Assembly (NCBI RefSeq): GCF_016583575.1
Contig: NZ_NRRG01000001.1
Coordinates: forward strand, 62,001-126,000
From: Thiocystis violacea
GTDB taxonomy: Bacteria > Pseudomonadota > Gammaproteobacteria > Chromatiales > Chromatiaceae
DNA: 64,000 bases
Direction: 5' to 3'
This document shows positions 31,201 through 41,997 of this stretch, piece by piece. The translations under genes were made by a program, and so were the position numbers. Numbering within the stretch: the stretch's first letter is position 1; every line of letters begins with the position of its first letter. Under the pieces are notes generated by a model. That model saw nothing but the letters and a program-made list of their open reading frames with translations. It was not told the DNA's origin and did no database searches.

Positions 31201-31811
31201 TGGGCGGCGGGCAGCGGCTCGCGCTGGTCGTTCGGACGGATGAGGACGTCCTCGCCCAGCCGCCAGGCGTCCAGCCAATCGGCCCGGTAGACCTGATACT
31301 GATCGAAGAGATCGGCCAGCCGCTCGGCCAGTTGAAAGCGACGGCGCTGCGCGTCCTCGCCCGCGAGGAAGCCCCGCAGGGGGTCCAGGGCCTCGCGCCA
31401 GGCCAGGCCCTCGTCGCTTTCAGCCGCCGGGGCGGGATCCATGGCCCGACCGAGCAGGCGATAAAGCCGCCAGGTCAAGGGAGCCTTGTCGAAGGGCGAG
31501 CTGTCCGGCAGATCCCCGAGAACATCGCGATAAACCCGCCAGATGAAGCGCCCCGGCAGACTGACCCGCAGCGCGGCGGCGATTCCGCAACCGCCGCCCG
31601 GATCCGCCTCCGGATTGGCCGCCAGGGCCAGCTTCAGCCACTGGGCGATCCCGTTGCTCTGCACCAGGATCTCCTCGTCCTCCAGCGGCGCCAGGGGATA
31701 ACGGCGCATCCAGGCGACCATGAGTCCGCGCAGATCCTCCAGCCGATTGCCCTGGATCAGCATGAATCCGCTCGGCCAGTCGGCCCCTTTCTCGATCTCG
31801 GAATGGTCCAT
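28269..31811 (-). CDS. recC: Exodeoxyribonuclease V subunit gamma (RecC)
   Basis: A 1180-residue subunit that holds the complex together and recognises Chi. The N-terminus shows MLIQGNRLEDLR and LVQSNGIAQWLKLALA, both typical of RecC; further signatures are FGISSLP, LGMNDGDYPR and the inactive nuclease-like C-terminal region. The ATG at 31811 has GGGAG 7 bases upstream, better than an internal ATG at 31763. recC leads the operon directly into recB, with no ptrA gene between them, unlike E. coli. Confidence 0.95.
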
Positions 31812-31881
31812 GACGATCTCCCGTTGCCTGCTTCGCCGTGATGTCCCTGGCCGAGGTGGCAGGGTCTTCAGTTCCCGGTTT

Positions 31882-32244
31882 TCAGAGCCTCGGGAGCCAC
31901 CGTCTACCGAAGATCAGGGCCTTGGCGGCGACATAAACCGCGATGCCCGCCGCGTCGGCCATGACATCCAGCCAGGAGAACTGCCGAAACGGCAGCTCCC
32001 GTTGCACCAGCTCGATCAGCAGTCCATAGCCCAGGAGCATCCCCCACCGCGCCCATGCCTGTCGTGGCCCCGGCCAGCCCCCGTCCGCCAGCCAGGCCAT
32101 GACCGCGAAGGCGAACAGGTGATTGAATTTGTCGTAGGAAAAGCCGACCGGCTCCGTGAGCGGGGCGAAGGCGAGATAGGCGACGGCCAGCACGCAGAAC
32201 GCGAGCGCGATCCTGTAACTGAGTCGAACGGTGGCACTGGGCAT
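31882..32244 (-). CDS. VanZ-like membrane protein
   Basis: A 120-residue protein with four hydrophobic helices. The VanZ-like pattern YDKFNHLFAFAVMAWLA, the following GLLIELVQ, and WLDVMADAAGIAVYV near the C-terminus are all present. VanZ relatives are small membrane proteins of mostly unknown role; VanZ itself affects teicoplanin resistance. ATG 32244 has AGGA about 11 bases upstream. It is 70 bp upstream of recC on the same strand and could be co-transcribed, without implying a repair role. Confidence 0.85.
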   Translation of the reverse strand: MPSATVRLSYRIALAFCVLAVAYLAFAPLTEPVGFSYDKFNHLFAFAVMAWLADGGWPGPRQAWARWGMLLGYGLLIELVQRELPFRQFSWLDVMADAAGIAVYVAAKALIFGRRWLPRL

Positions 32245-32360
32245 GGGGCAGGGTCGTCCTGACGAGAAAAAGAGGGGCCGGGCATCGATTGCAATGCCGC
32301 GCCGGTGCCACGATTTTGGCCGATCAGCCATCCGAACGCCAATCCAGTGGAGAACGCCCA

Positions 32361-32762
32361 ATGCAGGCCGACAGGAGATCCGGCATCGCCCAAACAGCGC
32401 CGCTACAGGTGCTCTACGACGGCGGCTGCCCACTGTGCCGACGCGAGATCGGACTCTATCGGCGATCGCGCCCGCGACGCCCCATCGACTGGATCGACAT
32501 CGACGCGGACCGCCAGGCGCCCGAGCGTTTCGGACTCAGCCGCGAGGCGGCCATGGCGCGCTTTCACGTCATCGATGGGGATGAGATACGGACGGGCGCG
32601 GCGGCCTTCGTCCGGCTCTGGACGGCCCTGCCGGGATGGCGGCACCTGGCCCGGACGGTCCGGCTCACGGGCGTCGAGCCACTGATGGAGCGCGGCTACG
32701 TCTGGTTCGCGCGCAAACGCCTCGCCGAGCGTTGCGCGGATGGAGCCTGCCGTGTCCGCTAG
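32361..32762 (+). CDS. DCC-family thiol-disulfide oxidoreductase-like protein (DUF393)
   Basis: A 133-residue protein. It carries the hallmark VLYDGGCPLCRRE (Asp, then CxxC) of DUF393/DCC proteins near residue 20, followed by the expected FHVIDGDEIRTGAAAFVRLW. The CxxC suggests thiol redox activity, but no member has a firm function that I know of. I chose ATG 32361, which is close to the domain; the frame is open from 32289. It diverges from the VanZ-like gene. Confidence 0.88.
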   Translation: MQADRRSGIAQTAPLQVLYDGGCPLCRREIGLYRRSRPRRPIDWIDIDADRQAPERFGLSREAAMARFHVIDGDEIRTGAAAFVRLWTALPGWRHLARTVRLTGVEPLMERGYVWFARKRLAERCADGACRVR

Positions 32763-33150
32763 TCGGGGCGCTTGCGTAGCCGCTGGTCGGAGCCTGAACT
32801 CGTGATAATGCCGGGGCGCTGGCATGGCCGAAGACGAGCCCCATGGCGGGCAGGATCGGCGGCCCCAGCCTGGCCGGGAGGTCGGATCCGCTCGGGCCTT
32901 TCGCGCCTCGTCCGACATCCCGAATGGCGTGGGCACGCTTTAGAGACCGTCCGTCCGAAGTCCTGTCGAGTGACCAGCCAAATCCTTCGAAAATGCGGGC
33001 TGGTTAACGCTTTTCTTGGTTTTGCATCCCTAATATGCCATGGACAAGTGCCTATGGTTCGTAACCGGGCTCGATTACTCCCCCAAATCGTGTTCCTCGT
33101 GCATGGTTTCGCGGACTAAAAAATCAGATCAGCAAGTGAGGGGAGTGCTT
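32763..33150. other. Leader region of the chemoreceptor gene, no gene seen
   Basis: This 388-bp gap holds no frame I can support. A perfect 7-bp inverted repeat (ACCAGCC at 32973-32979, GGCTGGT at 32998-33004) is followed by the AT-rich stretch containing TAATAT near 33030, the likeliest promoter area for the chemoreceptor. A strong ribosome-binding site (GAGGGGAG) lies just before the ATG at 33151. Confidence 0.45.
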
Positions 33151-35958
33151 ATGAACAGGCCCGCCAGGCTCGCCGCGACAAGATCCGTCGCCTTCTCCAT
33201 GACGTTGGCCTCGGTGGTGGTCATCGCCGTCATGCTCGGTGCCTTCGCGATCGGACTCTCGCAGTTCAACAAGGAACTGATGGAACGCAAGGTCATTACC
33301 CAGATCCATCAGCAAATCGCCTTGGTCAAATCCATGCTGAAGAGTTTCGACGCGAGCCTGGGCGAGGAGTCGGGTCGTTTGATGGCGAATCTGGTCTCGC
33401 AATTCGACCCGCGCTTTTCACGGCGGGCCGAGGAGATGGTGCGGGCGCGCGATCAATCCACGCCGGCACTCTACAGCGGGGATAGACGGCTCAACCTCGA
33501 CACCTCGGTCCTGGAGCGATTCACCGCCACGACGAGCGCGGCGGCCACCGTCTTCGTGCGCCAGGGAGAAGGATTCACGCGGATCGCCACCACGCTCAAG
33601 AACGAGCGTGGGGAAACGGCGCTCGGAACACCGCTGGCGCTTGATCATCCCGCGCTACCCAGGCTGTTGGCCGGCGAGGGTTATGCCGGGCTGGCCGTTC
33701 TGTTTGGTCGGGATTTCATGACCTCCTACCGTCCACTGCTGGATGCCGGCGGACAAGTCATCGGCGCCTTGTTCGTCGGGCTGGATGTCAGCGCGAACAT
33801 CGTGCGCATCAAGGGCGAGATCACCTCTCTCAAGGTTGGGGATACGGGCTACTTCTATGCCTTGGACGCCAAGCCCGGCAAGAATTTCGGCCGACTCATG
33901 GCGCATCCCCTCCAGGAGGGCGGCAACGTCCTGGAGTCGATGGACGCGGATGGCAACGCCTTCATCAGGGAGATACTGGAGAAGCGACAGGGCGACATCC
34001 ATTATCCCTGGGTCAACCGGGAGAGCGGAGAGACCCGGCCGCGCATGAAAATAGTCGCCTTCGACTACTTCCCAGAATGGGACTGGGTCATCGCCGGCGG
34101 TGCCTACGATGACGAGTTGAGCCGCGACAGCGTCCTGATGCGCGACCTCACCTTCGCCGTCACGCTGGTCATGATCCTGGTTCTGGGGCTGGTCCTCTTC
34201 CTGCTCACCCGCCGGCTGGTCGGCCGGCCGCTGACCGAGGCCACGCGGATCTTCGAGCGCATCGGCTCGGGCCGGTACGACAACCGGATCGCCGCGGATC
34301 GCGCCGACGAGATCGGTGTCCTCTTTCGCTCGCTCGACCAGATGCAGCGCAACCTCGACGAGCGTACCCAGGCCGAGGCGCGGGTCGCGGCCGAAACGCT
34401 GCGCATCAAGCGGGCGCTCGACAAGGCGTCGACCAACATGGTCGTGTCCGACAAGGACGGCATCGTCATCTATCTGAACGAGGCGATGAGCCAGATGATG
34501 CGCGCGGTCGAGGCCGACTTGCGCCGGGATCTGCCCAACTTCCGCGCGGAGGCGTTGCTGGGAAGCCGCGTCGAGGACTTGCACAGGAATCCGGCCGAGC
34601 AGAGGGCCATGCTGTCGACGCTTGGGAGCAGCCACGCCTCCGAGGTCAAGCTCGGCGGGCGCGTCTTCCGGTTGGTGACCAACCCGGTCATCGATGACCG
34701 GGGCGAGCGTCTCGGCTCGGTGGTGGAATGGACCGACCGCACCAGCGAGGTCGAGACCGAGCAGGAACTGGCCTCCTTGCTGGAGGCCGCGGTCAGGGGC
34801 GATTTCACGCACCGTCTGAGCCTGGATGGCAAGGCGGGCTTCTTCCGCGATCTGGCCGACGGCATGAATCGGCTGGTCGACATCCTGGCCGCCGGGCTGG
34901 CGGACGTCGGCCGCGTGCTGGAGGCCATCGCCAAGGGCGATCTGACCCAGCGCATCGAGGCCGACTACGCGGGCACCTTCGGCCAGTTGAAGGACGATAC
35001 CAACCGGACGGTGGACAGACTCCAGGAGGTGGTCCTGAGCATCAAGGAATCCACCGACGCCATCAATACGGCCGCCGCCGAGATCGCGGTGGGCAACGGC
35101 GATCTGTCAAGCCGTACCGAGACCCAGGCGAGCAGTCTGGAAGAAACCTCCAGCGCCATGGAGGAGCTGAGTTCGACGGTCAAGCAAAATGCCCATAACG
35201 CCCAGGAGGCCCAGCGACTGACGCAGGGCTCGAACCAACTGGCCAGCCACGGCGGCGAGATCGTTCAGGGCGCGGTTGACGCCATGGGCGCGATCCAGGA
35301 GTCCAGCCGCAAGATCGCCGACATCATCAGCGTCATCGACGGCATCGCCTTCCAGACCAACATCCTGGCCCTCAATGCCGCGGTCGAGGCGGCTCGCGCC
35401 GGCGAGCAGGGCAAGGGCTTCGCGGTGGTCGCCGCCGAGGTGCGCCATCTCGCCCAGCGCAGCGCCCAGGCCGCCAAGGAGATCAAGTCGCTGATCGTCG
35501 ACTCGGTGCGACAGGTCGACGGCGGGGTCAAGCTGGTGCAAGAGGCTGGTGGGACCATGACCGAGATCGTCGCCTCCTTCCAGAAGGTCACTACGCTGGT
35601 GACCGAGATCGCCGAGGCCAGCCGGGAACAGAGCACCGGCATCGAGCAGGTGTCGCAGGCGGTGGTGCAGATGGACGAGGTCACGCAGCAGAACGCCGCG
35701 CTGGTCGAGGAGGCCGCGGCCGCGGCCGAGAGCCTGGAGGATCAGGCGCGCACGCTGACCAAGGCGGTATCCATGTTCAAGCTGGATGGACAGGTGGCGC
35801 CCAGATTGGCCGGCCCGGTCGCCACCCGGTCCTCGGGACTGGCTAAGGTGACCCGCCTGCCCGTCGCGTCCCAATCAGTCCGCGCCAAGACGGCGCGCCC
35901 CAAGCTGGGATCGGTTTCCTCGCGCTCCCATGCGGAGGATGAGTGGGATGAGTTCTGA
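33151..35958 (+). CDS. Methyl-accepting chemotaxis protein with Cache sensor, HAMP and PAS domains
   Basis: A 935-residue chemoreceptor. It has an N-terminal membrane helix (about 13-35), a periplasmic double-Cache-like sensor (about 40-325, with [11 protein letters not shown] and [13 protein letters not shown]), a second helix (about 333-355), HAMP, PAS (about 430-550), another HAMP-like segment, then the signalling domain with tip [20 protein letters not shown]. The very end reads EDEWDEF, a WxxF-type pentapeptide after a flexible Pro/Ser/Lys linker, as used to tether CheR/CheB methylation enzymes. I chose ATG 33151 for its strong GAGGGGAG site. The Cache ligand is unknown. Paralogue of the receptor at the window's left edge, which lacks this tail. 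Confidence 0.95.
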   Translation: MNRPARLAATRSVAFSMTLASVVVIAVMLGAFAIGLSQFNKELMERKVITQIHQQIALVKSMLKSFDASLGEESGRLMANLVSQFDPRFSRRAEEMVRARDQSTPALYSGDRRLNLDTSVLERFTATTSAAATVFVRQGEGFTRIATTLKNERGETALGTPLALDHPALPRLLAGEGYAGLAVLFGRDFMTSYRPLLDAGGQVIGALFVGLDVSANIVRIKGEITSLKVGDTGYFYALDAKPGKNFGRLMAHPLQEGGNVLESMDADGNAFIREILEKRQGDIHYPWVNRESGETRPRMKIVAFDYFPEWDWVIAGGAYDDELSRDSVLMRDLTFAVTLVMILVLGLVLFLLTRRLVGRPLTEATRIFERIGSGRYDNRIAADRADEIGVLFRSLDQMQRNLDERTQAEARVAAETLRIKRALDKASTNMVVSDKDGIVIYLNEAMSQMMRAVEADLRRDLPNFRAEALLGSRVEDLHRNPAEQRAMLSTLGSSHASEVKLGGRVFRLVTNPVIDDRGERLGSVVEWTDRTSEVETEQELASLLEAAVRGDFTHRLSLDGKAGFFRDLADGMNRLVDILAAGLADVGRVLEAIAKGDLTQRIEADYAGTFGQLKDDTNRTVDRLQEVVLSIKESTDAINTAAAEIAVGNGDLSSRTETQASSLEETSSAMEELSSTVKQNAHNAQEAQRLTQGSNQLASHGGEIVQGAVDAMGAIQESSRKIADIISVIDGIAFQTNILALNAAVEAARAGEQGKGFAVVAAEVRHLAQRSAQAAKEIKSLIVDSVRQVDGGVKLVQEAGGTMTEIVASFQKVTTLVTEIAEASREQSTGIEQVSQAVVQMDEVTQQNAALVEEAAAAAESLEDQARTLTKAVSMFKLDGQVAPRLAGPVATRSSGLAKVTRLPVASQSVRAKTARPKLGSVSSRSHAEDEWDEF

Positions 35959-36005
35959 GCGTCGGGACCGCGCCTCGGGGTGAAAGGCGAGCAGAGAAAG
36001 ACCTG

Positions 36006-36092
36006 AGAGTCCGTCCAAGAAATTCGGGTTTCTGAACGGTGCACTCCTTGTGCGCTGGTCAGAAACCGCCGTTGCGCCTTTTGACGGACTCT
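36006..36092. repeat. Nested inverted repeat (large hairpin or MITE-like remnant)
   Basis: The outer arms AGAGTCCGTC (36006-36015) and GACGGACTCT (36083-36092) are a perfect 10-bp match; the inner arms GGTTTCTGA (36027-36035) and TCAGAAACC (36059-36067) are a perfect 9-bp match. The element sits between two convergent genes. It could be a bidirectional terminator, but no T-run follows, or a small non-autonomous mobile element; no clear target duplication is visible. Confidence 0.7.
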
Positions 36093-36214
36093 ACGCAAAT
36101 TGCGTCGATACCGCCCCCATCTCCCCGTCCCGCGTCCCGCGTCCACCAATCGATGATGCACGCATCACTTTTGGTCGCACCCGGGACAGCGATTCGCGGT
36201 GACCTTGAGCGGTG

Positions 36215-39200
36215 CTATCGAGCCGGAAGACGGCCATGAGCGGGCTCCGAGCGCGTCCGCAGCCAGACCAGCAGTTCGTCGATCGGCATCGCCCGCGCGA
36301 TCAGCCAGCCTTGGACCAGATCGCAGCCGAGCCCACGAACCAGATCCAGATCGGCCTGGGTCTCCACGCCCTCCGCGACGGTGGTCAACCGCAGCTTGCG
36401 CGCCATGTCGATACTGGAGGCCAGGATGGCGCGCATGGTTGGCCGCTCGGCGGCGCCTTGCACGAAGCTCCGGTCGATCTTCAGCTCGCTGACGGGCAGA
36501 CGCTGGAGCTGCTCCATGGAGGCGTAACCGGTCCCGAAGTCGTCGATGGACAGCTTGAGTCCCTTGAGCCGCAGGCGAGTGAGGACGTCCAGCGTGGTAT
36601 CCAGGTCCGCGAGCAGACTGGTCTCGGTGATCTCGAGGATCAGACGATCCAGCGGGAAGCCATGGCTCTGAGCGAGTTCGAGGATGCGCTCTGGCAAGTT
36701 GATGTCGGACAGCCATTGGGGCGAGAGGTTGAAGGCGACGCTGATGGGAAAGCCGGCCGTGACCAAACGGGCGCTGTCTCGCAGCGTCTTGGCGAGCAGC
36801 AGGCTGGACAAAGGCGCGATCAGGCAATGACGCTCGGCGGTCCCGATGAAGACATCGGGCCGCACTGGTACGCTGTCACGCCACCAGCGCGCGAGCGCCT
36901 CCACGCCGCACACCCGCAAGGTGCGCGTGTCTACCTTGGGCTGGAAATAGACGCTGAAGGCGTCCTCGCGGATCCCTTCGAGGATGTCACTGGGTGACAG
37001 CTCCTGCGTGGCGACGGGGATCCTCTGGACTGGCGGCTCGCGCGAGCGGGTCAGCAGTCTTGCGAGGGATTCGCGGGTCATCGGTTTTTCGATCACGCCC
37101 CGCAGCGGCAATCCCTTGGCGCGCACCAGTTCGGCCACGGTCTCCAGAACCTGCTGGTCAACTCCGCTGGAAATGATGAGATCGCCGCTGAAATCGCGCT
37201 CGGCCAATCCCCGTAGCAGCTCGATGCCGTCCATCCCGGGCATATTGAGATCGGTGATCAGCAGATCGACGGTTTCGCCGCCGGAGCGGCCGATCTCCGC
37301 CAGGGCCTCCTCGCCGTTGGCGATCATCAGAACGTCCCGGATGCCCATTGAATCGAGCAGCATGCTGGTCTGACGGCGCGCCAACTCGTCATCATCGAGC
37401 ACGAGCACGCGCCCCGGCAGGGCCTCGGCGGGAAGCCCTGTCGAATGGGCTGGCCCCGGTCGCGGCGGCGCTGTCATTTCCAGACGACACGCGGCCGCCT
37501 CGACGTCGTCGACGGCATACTCGAGCTCGCTGATCAGCGCGGCGATGTCATCCGGCAGGCCCGTTTCGACGCCCCCCTCAAGACGCTCGGCCAGCGCGGC
37601 GAAATGCAGCGCGCCCACCATGCGTGCCGAGGACTTCAGCGTGTGCATCGTCAGCGCCAAATGGCCGGCATCCATCGCCCGGCGCTTGTTGCGACAACCG
37701 CGCAGTTCAGCACGCGCGCTCGCCGTGAAGAGGTCGAGGAGATGACGCAGCTGAGGCTGGCCAATGTCGCCGAGGATGCGCATGACATAGTCACGGTCCA
37801 AGACCGCTTCCGCGCTGAGCGCTTTGCGGGTTGGCGCCGGACCGGGGGCGTTGGCCTCCTCGGCATGGGACAGCCAATGATCGAGTCGGCGGCGTAGCTC
37901 GTCGAGCTCGATTGGCTTGGGCAAGATGTCGTCCATGCCGGCGGCGCGGCAGGCGTCGAAGATCTCGGGCTCTTCCGTGCTGGTGATCGCAATGATCGGA
38001 AGATGCCCCCCCTGCTCCTGCTCGGCGGCGCGGATCGAGCGGGTGAGCGCCTGTCCATCCATGTCGGGCATATTGAGGTCCGCCAGCAGCAGATCATGCG
38101 TTCCGGCCTTCCACTTGGCCAGGGCGATCGCGCCGTCGGCGGCGATATCGACGCTGTGCCCCAGCGCTTCGATCTGCATCCGCAGCAGGACTTGGTTTGG
38201 CAGGTGGTCTTCGGCTACCAAAATCCGCCGACGCCCTGGAGGCGTGGGCTCCGCCCCGACCGACGCGGGGAGCGGCGTCGCCGGCTCGACGGCCCCTTCG
38301 CCCGGTGCCGCGCGGATTTGGGCGGTCTGGTTCGCTTCGGTGTGCCCATGCTCGAATGCGTCGATGGCGGATCGCTCGGCGTCTTTCTTGGCCGCAGCCT
38401 CGATCAGGGTCAAGTAGGTGGTGCTCAGGGTCTGGAGGAAATCGGCGTCGGACTGGCCGTAGCCCTCGGACCGATTAGCCAGGCCGAGGATCGCGACAAC
38501 CGCTTCCCCGTCCCGGATAGGCATGCCCAGGAAGGCCTGCCGCGGAGGCTGTCCTTCGGCCAAGTCCACCGGCCCGGTTCCCTCAGCCAGATCGACGACA
38601 ATGGCCGCTTCGCCCGTGCGAAGGATAGAGCCCAGCACACGGTCGAGATGACCAAGCTCCATGCCCGCCGGCGCGCCGTCCTCGCGCCACCGGCGCGACT
38701 GGGTTTCCCAGGTCATTCCGCTGATCGCCCGGGGCTCGAGCGAGCACAGGCCCTCGGTGTCGACGCGGACCTCCATGATGAACCCGCAGGTGCTCTCGGT
38801 TAGGCTCAGCAGCCCCTCGAGAAGGTTCGCGAAAACCGCGGCGAGATCCTGCGACCTGATGAATTGCTGGAACGTCTGGCGTTGCAGGTTGAGCAAGCGG
38901 GCGTGTCGCTGCTGCTCGGCCAGCCGCCGTTTCTGCTCCGTGATGTCGGTGCCGATCGAGAGATAACCGGCGACCCGACCCTGCTCGTCCAGGATCGGGG
39001 CAAGGGTCGCTTGCAGCCAGTAGTGCCGACCGTCCTTGCGGCGGTTCTCCAGCTCACCCCGCCAGGTACCGCCGCTGGAGATCGTTCGCCACAGATCCTC
39101 GGCCACGACCGGCAGCTGGCGGGCGGACTTGAGGAGGCGATGATTGCGCCCGATCAGTTCGTCGCGCGAATAACCGCTGAGTGCGCAGAATTTAGAATTG

Positions 39201-39574
39201 ACCGCGATGATGGCCCCATCTGGCGAGGCCACCGAGACGCTGGCGTGCCGGTCGAGCACGGCGCCCAGGTTAGCTGGCGACAGGCCGGCCGGCTCGATTC
39301 GTACGTCGCGCGGTCCCAGCTCCAGAAGATCCGCCAAGACGCCGGCGGAGCCCAGGACAGGCGTCAGCCGCCGCGCCGGAGGCGCTTCCTGAATGAATTC
39401 CTCCAGGATCCCGATCAAGGCTTCGAGGCGGCCGACGACCTCCAGCCGATCGGATGCTCCATCCTCTGTCTGGATCCGCCGCAGGATAGGGATCAGTTGC
39501 ATGCCGATCACGCGATTCCAGCCGGCGGTCTCCAGCCTGCTCACCAAGGAGCGCAGCTCGGATATGAGGGTCAT
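36215..39574 (-). CDS. PAS-GAF-REC-HPt-REC-EAL multi-domain c-di-GMP phosphodiesterase
   Basis: A 1119-residue cytoplasmic protein. Domains in order: PAS (about 105-225, with GYSRDELIGRN), GAF (about 250-400), receiver 1 (about 455-575, LLADLNMPDMDG), HPt (about 605-700, phospho-His in MHTLKSSARMVGA), receiver 2 (about 725-845, LLITDLNMPGMDG) and EAL (about 870-1115). The EAL active site looks intact: EALARW, FNLSPQWL, EITET, IDDFGTGYASMEQL, AEGVET and a QGW variant of the final motif. No GGDEF and no kinase domain are present, so it should receive phosphate from a partner and cleave c-di-GMP. The last part resembles the RocR REC-EAL layout. ATG 39574 lies 4 bp after the hybrid kinase gene. 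Confidence 0.92.
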   Translation of the reverse strand: MTLISELRSLVSRLETAGWNRVIGMQLIPILRRIQTEDGASDRLEVVGRLEALIGILEEFIQEAPPARRLTPVLGSAGVLADLLELGPRDVRIEPAGLSPANLGAVLDRHASVSVASPDGAIIAVNSKFCALSGYSRDELIGRNHRLLKSARQLPVVAEDLWRTISSGGTWRGELENRRKDGRHYWLQATLAPILDEQGRVAGYLSIGTDITEQKRRLAEQQRHARLLNLQRQTFQQFIRSQDLAAVFANLLEGLLSLTESTCGFIMEVRVDTEGLCSLEPRAISGMTWETQSRRWREDGAPAGMELGHLDRVLGSILRTGEAAIVVDLAEGTGPVDLAEGQPPRQAFLGMPIRDGEAVVAILGLANRSEGYGQSDADFLQTLSTTYLTLIEAAAKKDAERSAIDAFEHGHTEANQTAQIRAAPGEGAVEPATPLPASVGAEPTPPGRRRILVAEDHLPNQVLLRMQIEALGHSVDIAADGAIALAKWKAGTHDLLLADLNMPDMDGQALTRSIRAAEQEQGGHLPIIAITSTEEPEIFDACRAAGMDDILPKPIELDELRRRLDHWLSHAEEANAPGPAPTRKALSAEAVLDRDYVMRILGDIGQPQLRHLLDLFTASARAELRGCRNKRRAMDAGHLALTMHTLKSSARMVGALHFAALAERLEGGVETGLPDDIAALISELEYAVDDVEAAACRLEMTAPPRPGPAHSTGLPAEALPGRVLVLDDDELARRQTSMLLDSMGIRDVLMIANGEEALAEIGRSGGETVDLLITDLNMPGMDGIELLRGLAERDFSGDLIISSGVDQQVLETVAELVRAKGLPLRGVIEKPMTRESLARLLTRSREPPVQRIPVATQELSPSDILEGIREDAFSVYFQPKVDTRTLRVCGVEALARWWRDSVPVRPDVFIGTAERHCLIAPLSSLLLAKTLRDSARLVTAGFPISVAFNLSPQWLSDINLPERILELAQSHGFPLDRLILEITETSLLADLDTTLDVLTRLRLKGLKLSIDDFGTGYASMEQLQRLPVSELKIDRSFVQGAAERPTMRAILASSIDMARKLRLTTVAEGVETQADLDLVRGLGCDLVQGWLIARAMPIDELLVWLRTRSEPAHGRLPAR

Positions 39575-39578
39575 GCTT

Positions 39579-41993
39579 TCATGGCTCCAGGCGTGTGCCT
39601 TGGGGCGAGCGCCGATAGCGCTCGATGGCGGCAAGGAATTGGGCGAGCTCGGTCTCGACCTGACCGAGCAGAGCCTCGGCCTCCTGGAGTCGCTCATCAC
39701 GTCCCAGGATCTCGAGCTCGCGGCACAGGGCGACGAATCGTCGCCCGCCGAGATTGGCACTGCTGGATTTCAGCGTGTGGGCCGCCAGCCGAAGCGCATC
39801 CGCGGCGCCCTGGTCGAGGGCTTGACGGATCTGCTCGATCAGGTCGGCGGCACCCTCGCGATAGAGTTCGAGCATCAGCGCCAGCGGCTCCGGCTGTCCC
39901 GGCCGGTGGAGCGCCTCAATCGCTCGCAGCGCCCGCGGATCGAGGATGTCCGGGCCATCGCCATTCTCCTTCCGTGCGGAATTCGTCTCGGTCGAGGCGC
40001 CGGTCGTCCCGCTTGCGTCGAGCCAGGGCAGGATCGCCGCCCGCAACTGACGCTGACTGAACGGCTTGCTCAGATAGCCGTTCATCCCCGCCTTGGCGCA
40101 TGCCTCCTGGACACCCTTCTCCACGTTAGCCGTCAAGGCGATGATCGGCAGCCGCCGCTCGCCCTCTTGTGCTTGCTCCCAGTCACGGATCAGCCGGGTG
40201 GCGTCGAATCCGTCCATCACCGGCATGTGACAGTCCATGAGCACCAGCTCGACAGGCCCCTGTCGAACCGCGGAAATCGCCTCTTCGCCATTGACGGCGG
40301 TCGTGACCCGCAGCCCCAGGTCTTCCAGCATCAAGGTGCCCATCTCGCGATTGACCGCGTTGTCCTCGACCAGCAGAACATGACCGTAGAGTGCCGCCGC
40401 GGGCTTGGCGGGGTGCATGCCGGCGCGGTGGCGGTGATAGCGCTCGATGGGAATCACGTCGGGCGCGCTCCGGCCCAGGGCCGGATCGAGCGGGATGCGC
40501 AGGGTAAAGCACGATCCCTGTCCCTGGGCGCTCACGACCTGGAGGTCGCCCCCCATCAAGCGGGCCAGTTGCCGGGAGATGGAGAGCCCGAGCCCGGTTC
40601 CGCCGTGGTGGCGCGTCGTCGAGCCGTCGCCTTGTGAAAAGGACTCAAAAATGACGCCCTGCATCTCGGGCGCGATGCCGGGACCGGTGTCACGAACCTC
40701 GATCGCGACCAGTCGTCGGTCATCGGGCTGGATGGTGACGCTGGTACTCACCTGGATCTCGCCCCGCTCGGTGAACTTCAGGGCGTTGCCGAGCAGGTTG
40801 ATCAGGATCTGGCGCAGACGGGCGGCGTCGCCATGCACCGCGCTCGGAAGCTCGCGGGGGATGCGCGCGCTCAGGGGCAGCCCCTTGGCACTGGCCGGCT
40901 CGATGAAGATCTGCACGGTATCTTCGATCACTTCACGCAGATCGAAGTCATGCGGGTCGAGCGTGAGTTTGCCGGCCTCGATCTTGGAGAAATCGAGGAT
41001 GTCGTTGATGATGTCCAGCAAGGCGCCGCCGGAGCGGTGGATCGTGTGCGCGAAGCGCAGTTGCTGGGCATCGAGCTGGGTCTTGAGAAGCAACTCCGCC
41101 ATGCCCAGCACCGCGTTCATCGGGGTGCGAATCTCGTGACTCATGGTGGCCAGGAACTCGCTCTTGGCCCGGCTGGCGGCCTCGGCGTGGTCACGGGCCT
41201 CGGCGAGCGCGGCGACGGTCCGCTCCAGCTCACGGGTCCGCTCGGCGACCTGCCGCTCCAGGTTTTCGTTGTAATTGGCCAGGGTCCGATCACGTTGCTG
41301 GATCTCCTCCAGCATGTCGTCGAAGCCGCGCATGAGCAGCCCGATCTCGTCGCCTCGTGCGTCGTCGACCCGCACCCGGTAATCCTGCTCACGCGAGACG
41401 GTGGCCATCGCCTCGGTGAGTGCGAGCAGTGGTCGGGTGATCGGCCGCTGCAGCCAGTTGGCCAATAGGATGGCTACCACTACAGCCACGGCGAAGATGG
41501 CGGCGCTGATCCACAGCGAATGGCGCATCGCGGCCCGTACCCGTCCGAGACCATCGACGAGTAGCACCTGGCCGATGGTTTCGCCATCGAGCTCGATGTC
41601 CTGAATGACATGCATCTCATCCTGACCGAAGGTCTCCGCGAGGTCGTGGCGGGCGGCGGGCGGATTGTGCTTCACCGCCGGCGCGCCCTCGGGATAGGCG
41701 GCAAAGAGACGGCCCTCCTGGTCGTAGACATAGGCGCCGATGAGCTGATGCCGCTCCTCCAATGCCGCCAATGTCTTGCGGGCGGCCTCGACGTCATCGA
41801 AGGTGATGGCTGACGCCAGGTTGTAGGCCAGCATCCCGGTCAGAGCGTGCAGTTCGTCGAGGGCGTTACGCTGCAGCCCCTGACGCTCGTTGAGGGCATG
41901 GCTCAGGCCCGAGAGCACAAGCACCAGGGCGGCAACCGCCAGTATCAGCAGCATCGACTTGTAACGGATGGGCAGGTTGTTGAGCCACTTCAT
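39579..41993 (-). CDS. Membrane hybrid histidine kinase, CHASE8-HAMP-HisKA-HATPase-REC-HPt
   Basis: A 804-residue inner-membrane sensor. Helix 1 is at about 10-32; the periplasmic CHASE8-type domain is at about 35-145 ([30 protein letters not shown]); helix 2 is at about 160-180; then HAMP and a coiled coil. The kinase core shows the H-box [11 protein letters not shown]-box [17 protein letters not shown] and [11 protein letters not shown] receiver ([11 protein letters not shown]) and a C-terminal HPt ([13 protein letters not shown]) complete a His-Asp-His relay. ATG 41993 has GGGA about 9 bases upstream and lies 4 bp after the YfiR gene; an ATG at 42014 would overlap that gene. Its likely phosphate acceptor is the next gene's REC/HPt module. 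Confidence 0.93.
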   Translation of the reverse strand: MKWLNNLPIRYKSMLLILAVAALVLVLSGLSHALNERQGLQRNALDELHALTGMLAYNLASAITFDDVEAARKTLAALEERHQLIGAYVYDQEGRLFAAYPEGAPAVKHNPPAARHDLAETFGQDEMHVIQDIELDGETIGQVLLVDGLGRVRAAMRHSLWISAAIFAVAVVVAILLANWLQRPITRPLLALTEAMATVSREQDYRVRVDDARGDEIGLLMRGFDDMLEEIQQRDRTLANYNENLERQVAERTRELERTVAALAEARDHAEAASRAKSEFLATMSHEIRTPMNAVLGMAELLLKTQLDAQQLRFAHTIHRSGGALLDIINDILDFSKIEAGKLTLDPHDFDLREVIEDTVQIFIEPASAKGLPLSARIPRELPSAVHGDAARLRQILINLLGNALKFTERGEIQVSTSVTIQPDDRRLVAIEVRDTGPGIAPEMQGVIFESFSQGDGSTTRHHGGTGLGLSISRQLARLMGGDLQVVSAQGQGSCFTLRIPLDPALGRSAPDVIPIERYHRHRAGMHPAKPAAALYGHVLLVEDNAVNREMGTLMLEDLGLRVTTAVNGEEAISAVRQGPVELVLMDCHMPVMDGFDATRLIRDWEQAQEGERRLPIIALTANVEKGVQEACAKAGMNGYLSKPFSQRQLRAAILPWLDASGTTGASTETNSARKENGDGPDILDPRALRAIEALHRPGQPEPLALMLELYREGAADLIEQIRQALDQGAADALRLAAHTLKSSSANLGGRRFVALCRELEILGRDERLQEAEALLGQVETELAQFLAAIERYRRSPQGTRLEP

Positions 41994-41997
41994 GGGG

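Noticed and set aside
29826-31841. A 671-residue open frame antisense to recC
   Set aside because: Composition is typical of a shadow frame, and recC has clear homology.
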